From the NCBI GenBank assembly GCA_963758025.1, contig CAVWUA010000016.1:186001-250000 (forward strand): 64,000 nucleotides of DNA, given 5' to 3'. The translations under genes were made by a program, and so were the position numbers. The notes beneath the pieces are model-generated. The model made no database searches. It saw nothing but the letters and a program-made list of their open reading frames with translations, and was not told the DNA's origin. Below, piece after piece: positions 10,075 to 17,016 of the stretch (the first letter of the stretch is position 1; the number at the start of each line of letters is the position of its first letter). This DNA comes from CAVWUA01 sp963758025. Lineage in GTDB: Bacteria > Planctomycetota > Planctomycetia > Isosphaerales > Isosphaeraceae.

Positions 10075-11487
10075 TTAATCCGTCACCGTCGGCAGGTCGG
10101 CGGACTTCCAGGCGCTCATGCCGCCGAGCACGTTGGTCACATCCTGATATCCCTCTCGCTTCAGGAACGACGAGGCGATCGAGGCCCGGTAGCCCGAACC
10201 GCAGATCACGGCCACCGGCCGGTCCTTCGGCACCTCGGCGAACCGCTCCTCCAGCGTTCCGCCGTGGATGTGGTGGGCTCCCTCGATATGACCGGCCTCC
10301 CACTCCGAGTCGGTCCGCACGTCGAGCACGAACGGACGGCGGTCGCTCTCCTTGAGCCGGGCATCGAGGTCATGAACGGAGATCGTCTCCAGCCGGCCCA
10401 GTTCGTAGCCGTGTGTCTCCCAGTCGGCGAGGCCCCCTTCCAGGTAGCCTTGCACGTCATCGAAGCCGACCCGCAGCAGGTGCGTGACCACCTCCGGCAC
10501 GTCGGCCGGGTCGTCGGGCACGATCAGCGTCGGGCGGTCGTACGGCAGGACCCAGCCGGCCCAGGTCGGCAGGTTGTGGCCCAGGGGGATGTTGATCGAG
10601 CCGGGGATGTGGGCAGCGGCGAAGGCCTCCTTGGGCCGCACGTCCACGATCAGGCAATTCTCGCAGACTCGCTCGTGGACCTGCTTCGCCGTGAACCGCT
10701 TCTGGCCGGGCCACTCCGGACCGAGGACCTTCGGCCCCTCGGCGTTGACCTTCTTCATGCGGCGGAAGTACGGCGGGGCGATCGGCATTCCTTTCAGGAG
10801 CGTGTTCACCCACTCCGGCTCCTCCCGGGGCTGGAGTGCCCCGTTGAAATGACGCTCATACCCGAGGCTGGTGGAGCTTCGGGAGCCGATCGCCTTGCCG
10901 CAGAGCGAGCCGGCGCCGTGGGCGGGGAAGATCTCGGTGAAGTCCGGCAGCCCCGGCAGCACGCCGAAAACGCTCTCGAACAACTCGTGGGCCAGCCGCT
11001 TGCGGGCCTCCGCGCCGAGCAGGTCGGGGCGCCCCACGTCGCCGACGAAGAGGAAGTCGCCGGTGAAGATCAGCCAGGGCGTGTCCTTGCTCCGGGTGTC
11101 GTCATAAAGTGCCCAGGAGACGTGCTCATAGGTATGCCCCGGAGTATGAATCGCTTTCAATCGCACGGTGCCCAGGCTGATCTCGTCGCCGTCCCCCACC
11201 ACCCGGTCGGCATACGGCGGAGTCCACTCCGCCCCGCCCAGCCCGGAGCAGACGATCTGTATCTCGTCCCCCAGGCGGGCCTTCAGCTCGGCCGAGCCGC
11301 TCACGAAATCGGCGTGGACGTGCGTCTCCAGGGCGTGCGTGATCCGCAGGCCCTCCCGCCGGGCGATCTGGATATACTCATCCACGTCCCGGGTCGGGTC
11401 GATCACCGCGCACTGTTTGGTCTTCTCGTCGCCGACCATGTAGCTGTAGATCGCCAGGCCGGGGATAAACCGCTGGTGGAAGAACAT
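10075..11487 (-). CDS. persulfide-dioxygenase-type MBL hydrolase fused to two rhodanese domains
   Basis: A 470-residue cytoplasmic protein. Residues 1-240 form a metallo-beta-lactamase fold of the ETHE1/persulfide dioxygenase type: ETHVHADFVSG, TPGHTYEHVSW, FTGDFLFVGDVGRPDL, FPAHGAGS. Two rhodanese domains follow. The first (about 265-360) has LIVPDDPADVP where the catalytic Cys should be and is probably inactive. The second (about 375-465) carries VICGSGYRAS with the active Cys. Such proteins oxidise glutathione persulfide to sulfite and transfer sulfane sulfur. A TTGACT-N17-TATAGT promoter lies just upstream. The domain call is firm; the physiological substrate is inferred. Confidence 0.9.
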   Translation of the reverse strand: MFFHQRFIPGLAIYSYMVGDEKTKQCAVIDPTRDVDEYIQIARREGLRITHALETHVHADFVSGSAELKARLGDEIQIVCSGLGGAEWTPPYADRVVGDGDEISLGTVRLKAIHTPGHTYEHVSWALYDDTRSKDTPWLIFTGDFLFVGDVGRPDLLGAEARKRLAHELFESVFGVLPGLPDFTEIFPAHGAGSLCGKAIGSRSSTSLGYERHFNGALQPREEPEWVNTLLKGMPIAPPYFRRMKKVNAEGPKVLGPEWPGQKRFTAKQVHERVCENCLIVDVRPKEAFAAAHIPGSINIPLGHNLPTWAGWVLPYDRPTLIVPDDPADVPEVVTHLLRVGFDDVQGYLEGGLADWETHGYELGRLETISVHDLDARLKESDRRPFVLDVRTDSEWEAGHIEGAHHIHGGTLEERFAEVPKDRPVAVICGSGYRASIASSFLKREGYQDVTNVLGGMSAWKSADLPTVTD

Positions 11488-11535
11488 GGGTCAGTCTCCC
11501 GTTCCCTTGAGAGTCAGGAATTCGTTGCTCAGCGA

Positions 11536-11564
11536 ACTATATTCCGGTTTGGTTATTAAGTCAA
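11536..11564 (-). promoter_or_regulatory. sigma70-type promoter of the MBL-rhodanese gene
   Basis: On the minus strand TTGACT (11564-11559), a 17-nt spacer and TATAGT (11541-11536) give a near-consensus housekeeping promoter. Transcription would begin near 11529, about 40 nt before the ATG at 11487. Confidence 0.65.
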
Positions 11565-11635
11565 GTAGTATTTCTCCGAGGTTACCTGTCCCGGATGATC
11601 GTGATGGTTGGATGGTATTGTCGAAGGGAGGGACC

Positions 11636-11674
11636 ATGCCTTATTTATTGGTCGCATTCAGAATTTTGATTTAA
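11636..11674 (+). other. possible 12-codon leader ORF
   Basis: GAAGGGAGGGACC places a strong ribosome-binding sequence before ATG 11636, which opens a 12-residue hydrophobic peptide (MPYLLVAFRILI) ending at TAA 11672-11674. It is upstream of the promoter proposed at 11699. It may be a chance ORF; no evidence beyond the ribosome-binding site. Confidence 0.2.
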
Positions 11675-11698
11675 TCACGCTTATTTCGATTGTAGGGA

Positions 11699-11727
11699 TT
11701 GTCATTGGGGGCTGTCTCTTATAGACT
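11699..11727 (+). promoter_or_regulatory. candidate sigma70-type promoter ahead of the BON-gene leader
   Basis: TTGTCA (11699-11704), 17-nt spacer, TAGACT (11722-11727). Transcription from about 11734 would run into the repeated GGCTATGGTGGCCCCA motif and the hairpin/T-tract ending at 11818. Confidence 0.4.
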
Positions 11728-11769
11728 GATGGTGATCCAACCGTTGCTCATGGCGGGTAACGCGTTTCC

Positions 11770-11785
11770 GGCTATGGTGGCCCCA
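11770..11785 (+). repeat. 16-nt leader motif, copy 1
   Basis: GGCTATGGTGGCCCCA, identical to 12450-12465. In both copies the 3' part forms the 5' arm of a hairpin followed by a run of T, upstream of a small stress-type gene (here a BON-domain gene). Confidence 0.7.
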
Positions 11786-11818
11786 CGATGCGGCAAGTCC
11801 GCGGCGTCGGGGTTTTTT
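11781..11818 (+). terminator. hairpin plus T-tract in the leader of the BON gene
   Basis: CCCCACG pairs with CG-T-(c)-GGGG, and an inner CGG/CCG stem has loop CAAGT. Six T follow at 11813-11818. It looks like an intrinsic terminator. Because the next gene starts only at 11961 in the same direction, it either ends a short RNA or acts as an attenuator. Confidence 0.55.
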
Positions 11819-11960
11819 CATGCGCCGAGGTGCTTCGGGGAGCGACGGTATCGAGAAGCCCGCACGAGTCAAGGCACCATACCGGGGCGACTCCCTTCGC
11901 GGCAGACCCGAGAGGAATCTGGATTCCACCGAGTTTCGCTACTCTCCCATGGGGTCGTTC

Positions 11961-12197
11961 ATGAGCAAACTCTGCCATCGTACAAGCGTGGATAACTCCG
12001 CCCGGATCGTCGAGCAGGTCGAGTCCCACATCCGACGTCGCCTGGGCGGGCAGATGAGTGACCTGCGCGTGCTTGTGCAGACCGAGGGGCTGGTCTTGCG
12101 GGGGCGTTGCCGGTCCTATCACGCCAAGCAGCTTGCGCTGCACGCGGCGACCGAGATGACCGACCTGCCGATCCTGTCCAACGAGATCCGCGTCTGA
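11961..12197 (+). CDS. small BON-domain protein
   Basis: A 78-residue protein. From residue 10 it follows the BON pattern (an amphipathic helix, then LRVLVQTEGLVLRGRCRSYHAKQLALHAATE): beta-strand Leu-Arg-Val, Gly in the turn, and a C-terminal helix. BON domains are small lipid- or protein-binding modules found in stress-related proteins. No signal peptide is present, so it is probably cytoplasmic. ATG at 11961 was chosen because the family similarity starts there; the frame is open further upstream to 11820 but that part looks non-coding. Confidence 0.7.
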   Translation: MSKLCHRTSVDNSARIVEQVESHIRRRLGGQMSDLRVLVQTEGLVLRGRCRSYHAKQLALHAATEMTDLPILSNEIRV

Positions 12198-12449
12198 CAG
12201 GTCCACCGGATGGCCGAGGGCGCGTCCCGCGAAACCGAAGAGGCGCCCCACCCGTCGTCAGGTCGCTGGAACCGGCCTGGGGGCGGGTGGGGATTGATCA
12301 AGATAATCCAGTTATGCTTTTTTATAGAAAATATAAAATATTTATCATTGGATTTCGAGAATTTTTTGGTTTGACGCTTGAAAGACCGGTTCGATCAGGC
12401 TACAGTCGGGGAAAGCTCGTATCGCTCGTGACGGGTGAGATGAGAGATT
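12198..12449. other. AT-rich upstream region of the hsp20 leader
   Basis: A gene-free stretch with a markedly AT-rich block at about 12300-12375, unlike the surrounding DNA. TTGACG occurs at about 12373 but I find no well-spaced -10. It presumably contains the promoter for the hsp20 transcript. Confidence 0.35.
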
Positions 12450-12465
12450 GGCTATGGTGGCCCCA
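12450..12465 (+). repeat. 16-nt leader motif, copy 2
   Basis: GGCTATGGTGGCCCCA, identical to copy 1 at 11770-11785, here about 80 nt before the Hsp20 start codon. Confidence 0.7.
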
Positions 12466-12501
12466 TCGTGCTGATGATTGCACGGTTGGGGCCTTTTTTT
12501 T
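12459..12501 (+). terminator. strong hairpin plus eight T in the hsp20 leader
   Basis: GGCCCCA (12459-12465) pairs with TGGGGCC (12487-12493). An inner CGTGC/GCACG stem has an 8-nt loop, and eight T follow (12494-12501). This is an excellent intrinsic terminator, only 45 nt before the hsp20 ATG and in the same orientation, so attenuation or a discrete small RNA should be considered. Confidence 0.65.
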
Positions 12502-12546
12502 GCCCCGCGGTTTCCCAACCGCAAACCAGAACAAGGGACAGAGCCA

Positions 12547-12990
12547 ATGGCAATCGAACGATGGGACCCATTCCGGGATGTTGTCAGTCTCCGCGACGCG
12601 ATGAACTCCCTGCTCCAGGAGAGTTTTGTCCGACCTGGAGGCGCGTCGGCGGCGGGCGGTTCCGCCACCTTGCCCGTGGATGTTGCCGAGACGGAGAACG
12701 AGTTTGTGGTCAAGGCTTCGTTGCCGGGCCTCAAGCCGGAGGACGTGCAGATCACCGTTCATGGCGACACGCTGACGATCCGGGGAGAAACCCAGGCCGA
12801 GGAGGAGAAGAAGGGGGAGACCTGGCACTTGCGAGAGCGCCGCTATGGTTCCTTCCAGCGCTCCTTGAGCTTCGGGACTCCGGTCGATTCGGACAAGGCC
12901 GATGCCCGCTTCGAGAACGGGCAGTTGACGTTGACATTGCCCAAGTCGGAGGCGGCGAAGCCGAAGCAGATCAAGGTCAACGGCAAATAA
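12547..12990 (+). CDS. Hsp20/alpha-crystallin small heat-shock protein
   Basis: A 147-residue small heat-shock chaperone that holds unfolding proteins in a refoldable state. The alpha-crystallin domain spans about residues 40-135: LPVDVAETENEFVVKASLPG, then DVQITVHGDTLTIRGE. The family signature ERRYGSFQRSLSFG and FENGQLTLTLPK also appear. Residues 1-20 (MAIERWDPFRDVVSLRDAMN) are the standard N-terminus and set ATG 12547 as the start. An earlier in-frame ATG at 12478 lies inside the terminator-like leader. Expression is likely controlled through that leader. Confidence 0.93.
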   Translation: MAIERWDPFRDVVSLRDAMNSLLQESFVRPGGASAAGGSATLPVDVAETENEFVVKASLPGLKPEDVQITVHGDTLTIRGETQAEEEKKGETWHLRERRYGSFQRSLSFGTPVDSDKADARFENGQLTLTLPKSEAAKPKQIKVNGK

Positions 12991-13248
12991 ACCCGTCTCT
13001 CAAAACGGTTGAGGACGGAGCGGAGAACAGGCCGGGCGACTTTTTCCGCCCACGGACGAGGAGCGTCGGACGTTGGAAACCACATCGGGTGGAGCAAGGG
13101 GACGACGTCTTGGGTTCGCGGGGGCGTCTCCTGCTCCAACGGCCGGTCGGCGTCTGGAGCGTTGAGAATCTCGATGGAGAGAGGTAGAGAGGGTCTTCGC
13201 CAATAAGACCCCGTCGCCGTATAATCCGGAATGGAAAGGATGAGCGTC
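12991..13248. other. intergenic region with TATAAT
   Basis: No gene is supported here. The only clear signal is TATAAT at 13220-13225 near its 3' end. Confidence 0.4.
13196..13225 (+). promoter_or_regulatory. candidate promoter with perfect -10
   Basis: TATAAT at 13220-13225 with a weak -35 (TTCGCC, 13196-13201, spacer 18). The start site would fall near 13232, favouring translation from ATG 13249 preceded by AAAGGA over ATG 13231. Confidence 0.45.
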
Positions 13249-13587
13249 ATGACGAGCGAGCGAGAAATCCAGGAGATGATCGCCCGGTGCGTGTCCCTCA
13301 TGGTCTATTACTGGAAGGTCGGTCGGTCGAGGAAGGAGCATGCTCGGATGATCGCCGAGGCCCAGGAGATCGCCCGCTGGGCGAGGAAATCAGATCTGTG
13401 GAAGGCGAGGCTTGTCGAAGAATTCTTGCAGCCGCTGGAGGCCGAATTGATCGTCCGCTTTGGCCGCGTGGTCGGAAGTCGCCTCAACAGCGCATTCGTC
13501 CGGGCCTTCGAGTCGTCCGGCAAACAGGACCGGTCTCCCAGCGTCGGTACCGAGGTCCGGATCGGAGTGATGCCGGTCACTCTATAA
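13249..13587 (+). CDS. hypothetical protein
   Basis: A 112-residue, mostly helical protein with no signal peptide and no motif I recognise. ATG 13249 is chosen because it follows AAAGGA at 13235-13240 and lies just downstream of a TATAAT box; an upstream in-frame ATG at 13231 would coincide with the predicted transcript start. It is followed by two small genes on the same strand. Confidence 0.5.
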   Translation: MTSEREIQEMIARCVSLMVYYWKVGRSRKEHARMIAEAQEIARWARKSDLWKARLVEEFLQPLEAELIVRFGRVVGSRLNSAFVRAFESSGKQDRSPSVGTEVRIGVMPVTL

Positions 13588-13636
13588 ATGGATCTGTTCG
13601 CGTCCGAAGGTCACTAACCGAATGAAGGAGACGATC

Positions 13637-13861
13637 ATGGCGGGAATCGGCAAGTTCAAATTAGCGGACGCCCTGCGTCCGCCAGAACGCGGAACCGGCC
13701 GTGGCAAAGGTGGGAAGCCCGCACGGACCCACGGGGTCGTCGCCGAACAGATCCGCGAAGCCCAGGAGAGCAAGGAGGCCCGCGTCGGTCAGGTGTCGAA
13801 CCGAGATCGGATGGTGGACATCGGACGCGGCAACCAGCAGTCGGGACGGCAGGGCCAGTGA
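13637..13861 (+). CDS. small basic hypothetical protein
   Basis: A 74-residue Gly/Arg/Lys-rich hydrophilic protein. ATG 13637 follows AAGGAG with ideal spacing; an in-frame ATG at 13622 lacks such a site. The low-complexity, positively charged composition suggests nucleic-acid binding or an unstructured protein. No family recognised. Confidence 0.5.
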   Translation: MAGIGKFKLADALRPPERGTGRGKGGKPARTHGVVAEQIREAQESKEARVGQVSNRDRMVDIGRGNQQSGRQGQ

Positions 13862-13948
13862 GAATCAGCAAGATAAGAAGATAGCCAAAGTTCATCAGGT
13901 CCTTTGGGTTTCGATTCCATCACAACCAAATCAAAATGGGAGGTTTCC

Positions 13949-14557
13949 ATGCGACAATGGCAATTTCGACTGACGGCGCTCGGGGCACTTCTGGTCGTCG
14001 TGATGGCCGTGGCGGCACAGGAACCCGGCAAGGGCCAGGACGACGAGCCCCAGCGGAAGGGCATGATGATGCGGGGCATGATGGGCCAGGGGATGCCGAT
14101 GCCGATGATGATGGAGATGCACCGGCAGCACGCGGCCCTGGAGAGCCAGTGGGAGGCGACCGCTGATGGGGTCTTCGTCCTGCGGCCCGACCAGCTGCTG
14201 AAGTACGACACGGACCTGACGCTGGTCAAGTCGGTGGACCTGCCCGGTCAGCCCATGCCGATGATGCCTCCACCGGGCGAGGGTGGGGAGCGGGGCCAGG
14301 GCAAACCGAAGATGAAGATGGGCATGGAGAACATGCAACAGATGATGGCCATGATGCACGGATCTCTCCCCGCCAGGCTCTCCCTGACACCGGACGCCGT
14401 GTTTGTTTCGAGGGGGAGTCGTCTCCTGAAGTTCAGCCGGGACCTGGAACTCCAGAAGACGGTCGATCTTCCCGACGTCAAGCCGATGATGTGCCCGATG
14501 TGTGCTCAGATGATGAGCAATCGTCGCGAGATGATGAAAGGTGGTCGGCAGCAATAA
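13949..14557 (+). CDS. Met-rich exported protein, possible metal binding
   Basis: A 202-residue protein with a signal peptide at residues 1-24 (hydrophobic ALGALLVVVMAVAAQ). Met clusters occur near residues 38-57 (MMMRGMMGQGMPMPMMMEM), near 110-130 and at the C-terminus (MMCPMCAQMM). Two similar segments, DGVFVLRPDQLLKYDTDLTLVKSVDLP and DAVFVSRGSRLLKFSRDLELQKTVDLP, form an internal repeat resembling single-strand propeller-like units. Met-rich periplasmic stretches with a CxxC are typical of Cu(I)-binding proteins. That role is inference, supported loosely by the arsenic genes downstream. ATG 13949 follows GGGAGG. Confidence 0.6.
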   Translation: MRQWQFRLTALGALLVVVMAVAAQEPGKGQDDEPQRKGMMMRGMMGQGMPMPMMMEMHRQHAALESQWEATADGVFVLRPDQLLKYDTDLTLVKSVDLPGQPMPMMPPPGEGGERGQGKPKMKMGMENMQQMMAMMHGSLPARLSLTPDAVFVSRGSRLLKFSRDLELQKTVDLPDVKPMMCPMCAQMMSNRREMMKGGRQQ

Positions 14558-14658
14558 CCGGATCAATCCGGGGTGGCGAGCCGGCCCGTCCGGAAGTACT
14601 CGCCGAGATGCCGTCTCGCCACGCCCGACCACAGGACAAGAGGCCGTCCGCCATCCGC

Positions 14659-14687
14659 TTGACCCGCCACCACCGTTCTGCTATATT
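14659..14687 (+). promoter_or_regulatory. sigma70-type promoter of the ars cluster
   Basis: TTGACC (14659-14664), 17-nt spacer, TATATT (14682-14687). The start site near 14694 leaves only about 5 nt before ATG 14699, so the arsR message may be close to leaderless. ATTC-N8-GAAT (14685-14700) overlaps the -10 and start site and could be part of an ArsR operator. Confidence 0.6.
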
Positions 14688-14698
14688 CGCCAAGCAGA

Positions 14699-15154
14699 AT
14701 GAAGAGCCCAGACGTTCGGAGCCAGGACCTGGACGAATCGACGCGCCTGCTCAAGGCGCTGGCCGACCCGGTGCGCCTGCGGTTGCTGAACCTGCTGGGC
14801 GGCGAGCGGGAGGAGGTTTGCGTCTGCCACCTGCACGGGGCGCTCAACGTCCCCCAGCCGACGGTCTCCCGACACCTCGCCTACCTCCGCAAACATGGCC
14901 TGGTCGTGGGGCGGAAGGAGGGGTTATGGGTCCATTACCGGCTGGCCAGGCCGACGACCGGCCTGCACCGCATTCTGCTCGGGTGCCTCGGCACCTGTCT
15001 GGGCGACCCGGAGGTCTTCGCCGAGGACCGCCAGCGGCTCGAAGGGCTCCTGGGCTGCTGCGGCGGGTCCTACTCCGGCCCCTTTTTTACCACGAAATAT
15101 TCGCCTGGATCCATATATGGGCCGGGCATGAGGAGGCCCTCCCGTGAGCACTGA
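14699..15154 (+). CDS. arsR: ArsR-family arsenic-responsive repressor
   Basis: A 151-residue winged-helix repressor. LLKALADPVRLRLLNLL opens the domain, and EVCVCHLHGALNVPQPTVSRHLAYLRKHGLV contains the CVC arsenite-sensing motif at the start of the recognition helix region. An extra Cys pair (GCCGG) lies near the C-terminus. As(III) binding releases it from the ars promoter. The gene overlaps the start of the acr3 gene by 11 bp, so the two are translationally coupled. It is probably autoregulated through the promoter at 14659-14687. Confidence 0.92.
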   Translation: MKSPDVRSQDLDESTRLLKALADPVRLRLLNLLGGEREEVCVCHLHGALNVPQPTVSRHLAYLRKHGLVVGRKEGLWVHYRLARPTTGLHRILLGCLGTCLGDPEVFAEDRQRLEGLLGCCGGSYSGPFFTTKYSPGSIYGPGMRRPSREH

Positions 15155-16254
15155 GGCGATCACCTGCCACCCCCGCACCACGGGGCGGCTGTCGTTCCTG
15201 GACCGCTACCTGACGCTCTGGATCTTCACGGCGATGGCTACCGGCGTCCTGCTGGGCAACATCGCTCCCTCGGTCGTCCGGTCGATCACGGACCTGTCCG
15301 TGGGCACGACCTCGATCCCGATCGCCATCGGGCTGATCCTGATGATGTACCCCCCGCTGGCCAAGGTCCGCTACGAGGAGCTGGGCCGGGTCTTCCGCAA
15401 CACGAAGATCCTGGCGCTGTCGCTGGTGCAGAACTGGGTGATCGGCCCGCTGCTGATGTTCGGCCTGGCTCTGGCCTTCCTCGCCGACAAGCCGGAGTAC
15501 GCCATCGGGCTGATCCTGATCGGGTTGGCCCGCTGCATCGCCATGGTGATCGTCTGGAACGACCTCGCCGAGGGCGACACCGAGTACGCCGCCGGGCTGG
15601 TGGCCCTCAACAGCGTCTTCCAGGTGCTCGCCTACTCGGCCTACGCCTACCTCTTCGTCAAGGTGCTGCCGCCGCTGCTGGGCTACGACTTCGGGGCCGT
15701 GGACCTCTCGGGCATCACCATGGGCGAGATCGCCCGCAGCGTCTTCATCTACCTGGGCATCCCCTTCCTGGCGGGGATGTTGACCCGATTCGTGGGGATT
15801 CGGGCGAGGGGCCGGGAGTGGTACGAGCGGCGGTTCATCCCCGCCGTCAGCCCGCTGACGCTGGTGGCGCTGCTTGTTCACCATCGTCGTGATGTTCTCC
15901 TTGCAGGGCGAGAACATCGTCCGCATCCCGCTGGACGTGCTACGGATCGCCATGCCGCTCTTGATCTACTTCGTGGTGATGTTCCTGGTCTCGTTCTGGA
16001 TGGGGCGCCGGCTGGGGGCGGACTACTCGAAGACGGCCACGCTGTCATTCACGGCGGCGTCGAACAACTTCGAGCTGGCCATCGCCGTGGCGGTGGCCAT
16101 CTTCGGCATCGGCAGCGGGGCGGCGTTCGCTGCGGTCATCGGCCCGCTGGTGGAGGTGCCGGTGCTGATCGGCCTGGTCAACGTCGCCCTGTACTTCCAA
16201 CGGCGGTACTTCGAGCCCGCCGGTGTCACGGCGGGCCAGGGAGCGAACCCATGA
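15144..16254 (+). CDS. acr3: Acr3-type arsenite efflux permease, one frameshift
   Basis: An inner-membrane As(III)/H+ antiporter of the BART superfamily, about 369 residues and ten helices after correction. Family text includes FTAMATGVLLGN, GLILMMYPPLAKVRYEEL, the Acr3 core LIGLARCIAMVIVWNDLAEGD with the conserved Cys, and FTAASNNFELAIAVAVAIFG. One extra T near 15873 (ctgctTgttcacc) breaks the frame inside a helix; removing it joins both halves perfectly. The gene overlaps arsR upstream, and its TGA overlaps the next ATG (ATGA at 16251-16254). Confidence 0.92.
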
Positions 16255-16988
16255 CCGACCCCTCGACCCCGGACCCCGAGACTCCCGTCAGCCGTCGCCG
16301 CCTGCTGCCGGGCATCGCCGAGCATGCCGGGGGGCTGGCCAGCACCGTCGAACGGATCGACGAGGCCCACCGTGAGGCGGGCGAGAAACTGGCGGACTGG
16401 ATCGTCCGGAACTACAAGGCCGGGCCAGACCCTCCACGTCACGTCGATCTGCACGGGCAACAGCCGCCGGAGCATGCTCGGCTCGACGATGGGCAACATC
16501 GCCGCCGCGTACTGCGGGATGCCCGAGATCCGGTTCCACAGCGGCGGGACCGACCCCATCGGCCTTCAACCCCCGCACGATCGCCGCCTTGCGAGAGATC
16601 GGCGTGCGAGATCGAGCCGACGGGCGAGCAGGCCCCAGGGGCGAGCCGGAGGCCGCCAACCCGATCTATCGGGTCCGCTGGGGCGACGCCGGGCGAACGA
16701 GCACGGCGATGGAGGCCGTCGGAATTCTCCAAGGTCTACGACGACCCAAGCAACCCGCAGAACGGCTTCGCCGCCCTGATGGTCTGTGGCGAGGCCGACG
16801 CCGCCTGCCCGTTCGTCAAGGGGGCGGACGTGCGGATTTCGATGCCGTACCTGGACCCGAAGATTTACGATGACGGAGCCTACGAGGCGGCCAAGTACGC
16901 CGAGCGGCGGGATGACATCGGGCGCCTGATGCTCTCCGTGATGATGCGAGTGCGGAACCGTCTCGACCAGCAGAATCCCGCGAAGTGA
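16251..16988 (+). CDS. ArsC-like low-molecular-weight phosphatase family protein, multiple frameshifts
   Basis: Coding text is spread over three frames but in order. A Tat-like N-terminus (SRRRLLPGIAEHAGGLAS) comes first. Next is VTSICTGNSRRSMLGSTMGN with the C-x5-R-S phosphatase/arsenate-reductase loop, then EIRFHSGGTDP, EAANPIYRVRWG and SMPYLDPKIYDDGAYEAAKYAERRDDIGR. The frame changes near 16423, 16557, 16608, 16635 and 16725; correcting single bases gives an uninterrupted protein of about 245 aa. Proteins of this type in ars operons are annotated as protein-tyrosine-phosphatase or arsenate reductase. The density of indels means either a badly sequenced stretch or a decaying gene. Confidence 0.65.
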   Translation: MTDPSTPDPETPVSRRRLLPGIAEHAGGLASTVERIDEAHREAGEKLADWIVRNYKAGPDPPRHVDLHGQQPPEHARLDDGQHRRRVLRDARDPVPQRRDRPHRPSTPARSPPCERSACEIEPTGEQAPGASRRPPTRSIGSAGATPGERARRWRPSEFSKVYDDPSNPQNGFAALMVCGEADAACPFVKGADVRISMPYLDPKIYDDGAYEAAKYAERRDDIGRLMLSVMMRVRNRLDQQNPAK

Positions 16989-17016
16989 ACAAGAGACAAG
17001 AAAGAGGAGAATTCCG

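Noticed and set aside
12107..12604. 165-residue plus-strand frame across the BON gene end and the hsp20 leader
   Set aside because: It crosses an AT-rich region and a terminator-like hairpin and overlaps the Hsp20 start in another frame; no protein-like text.
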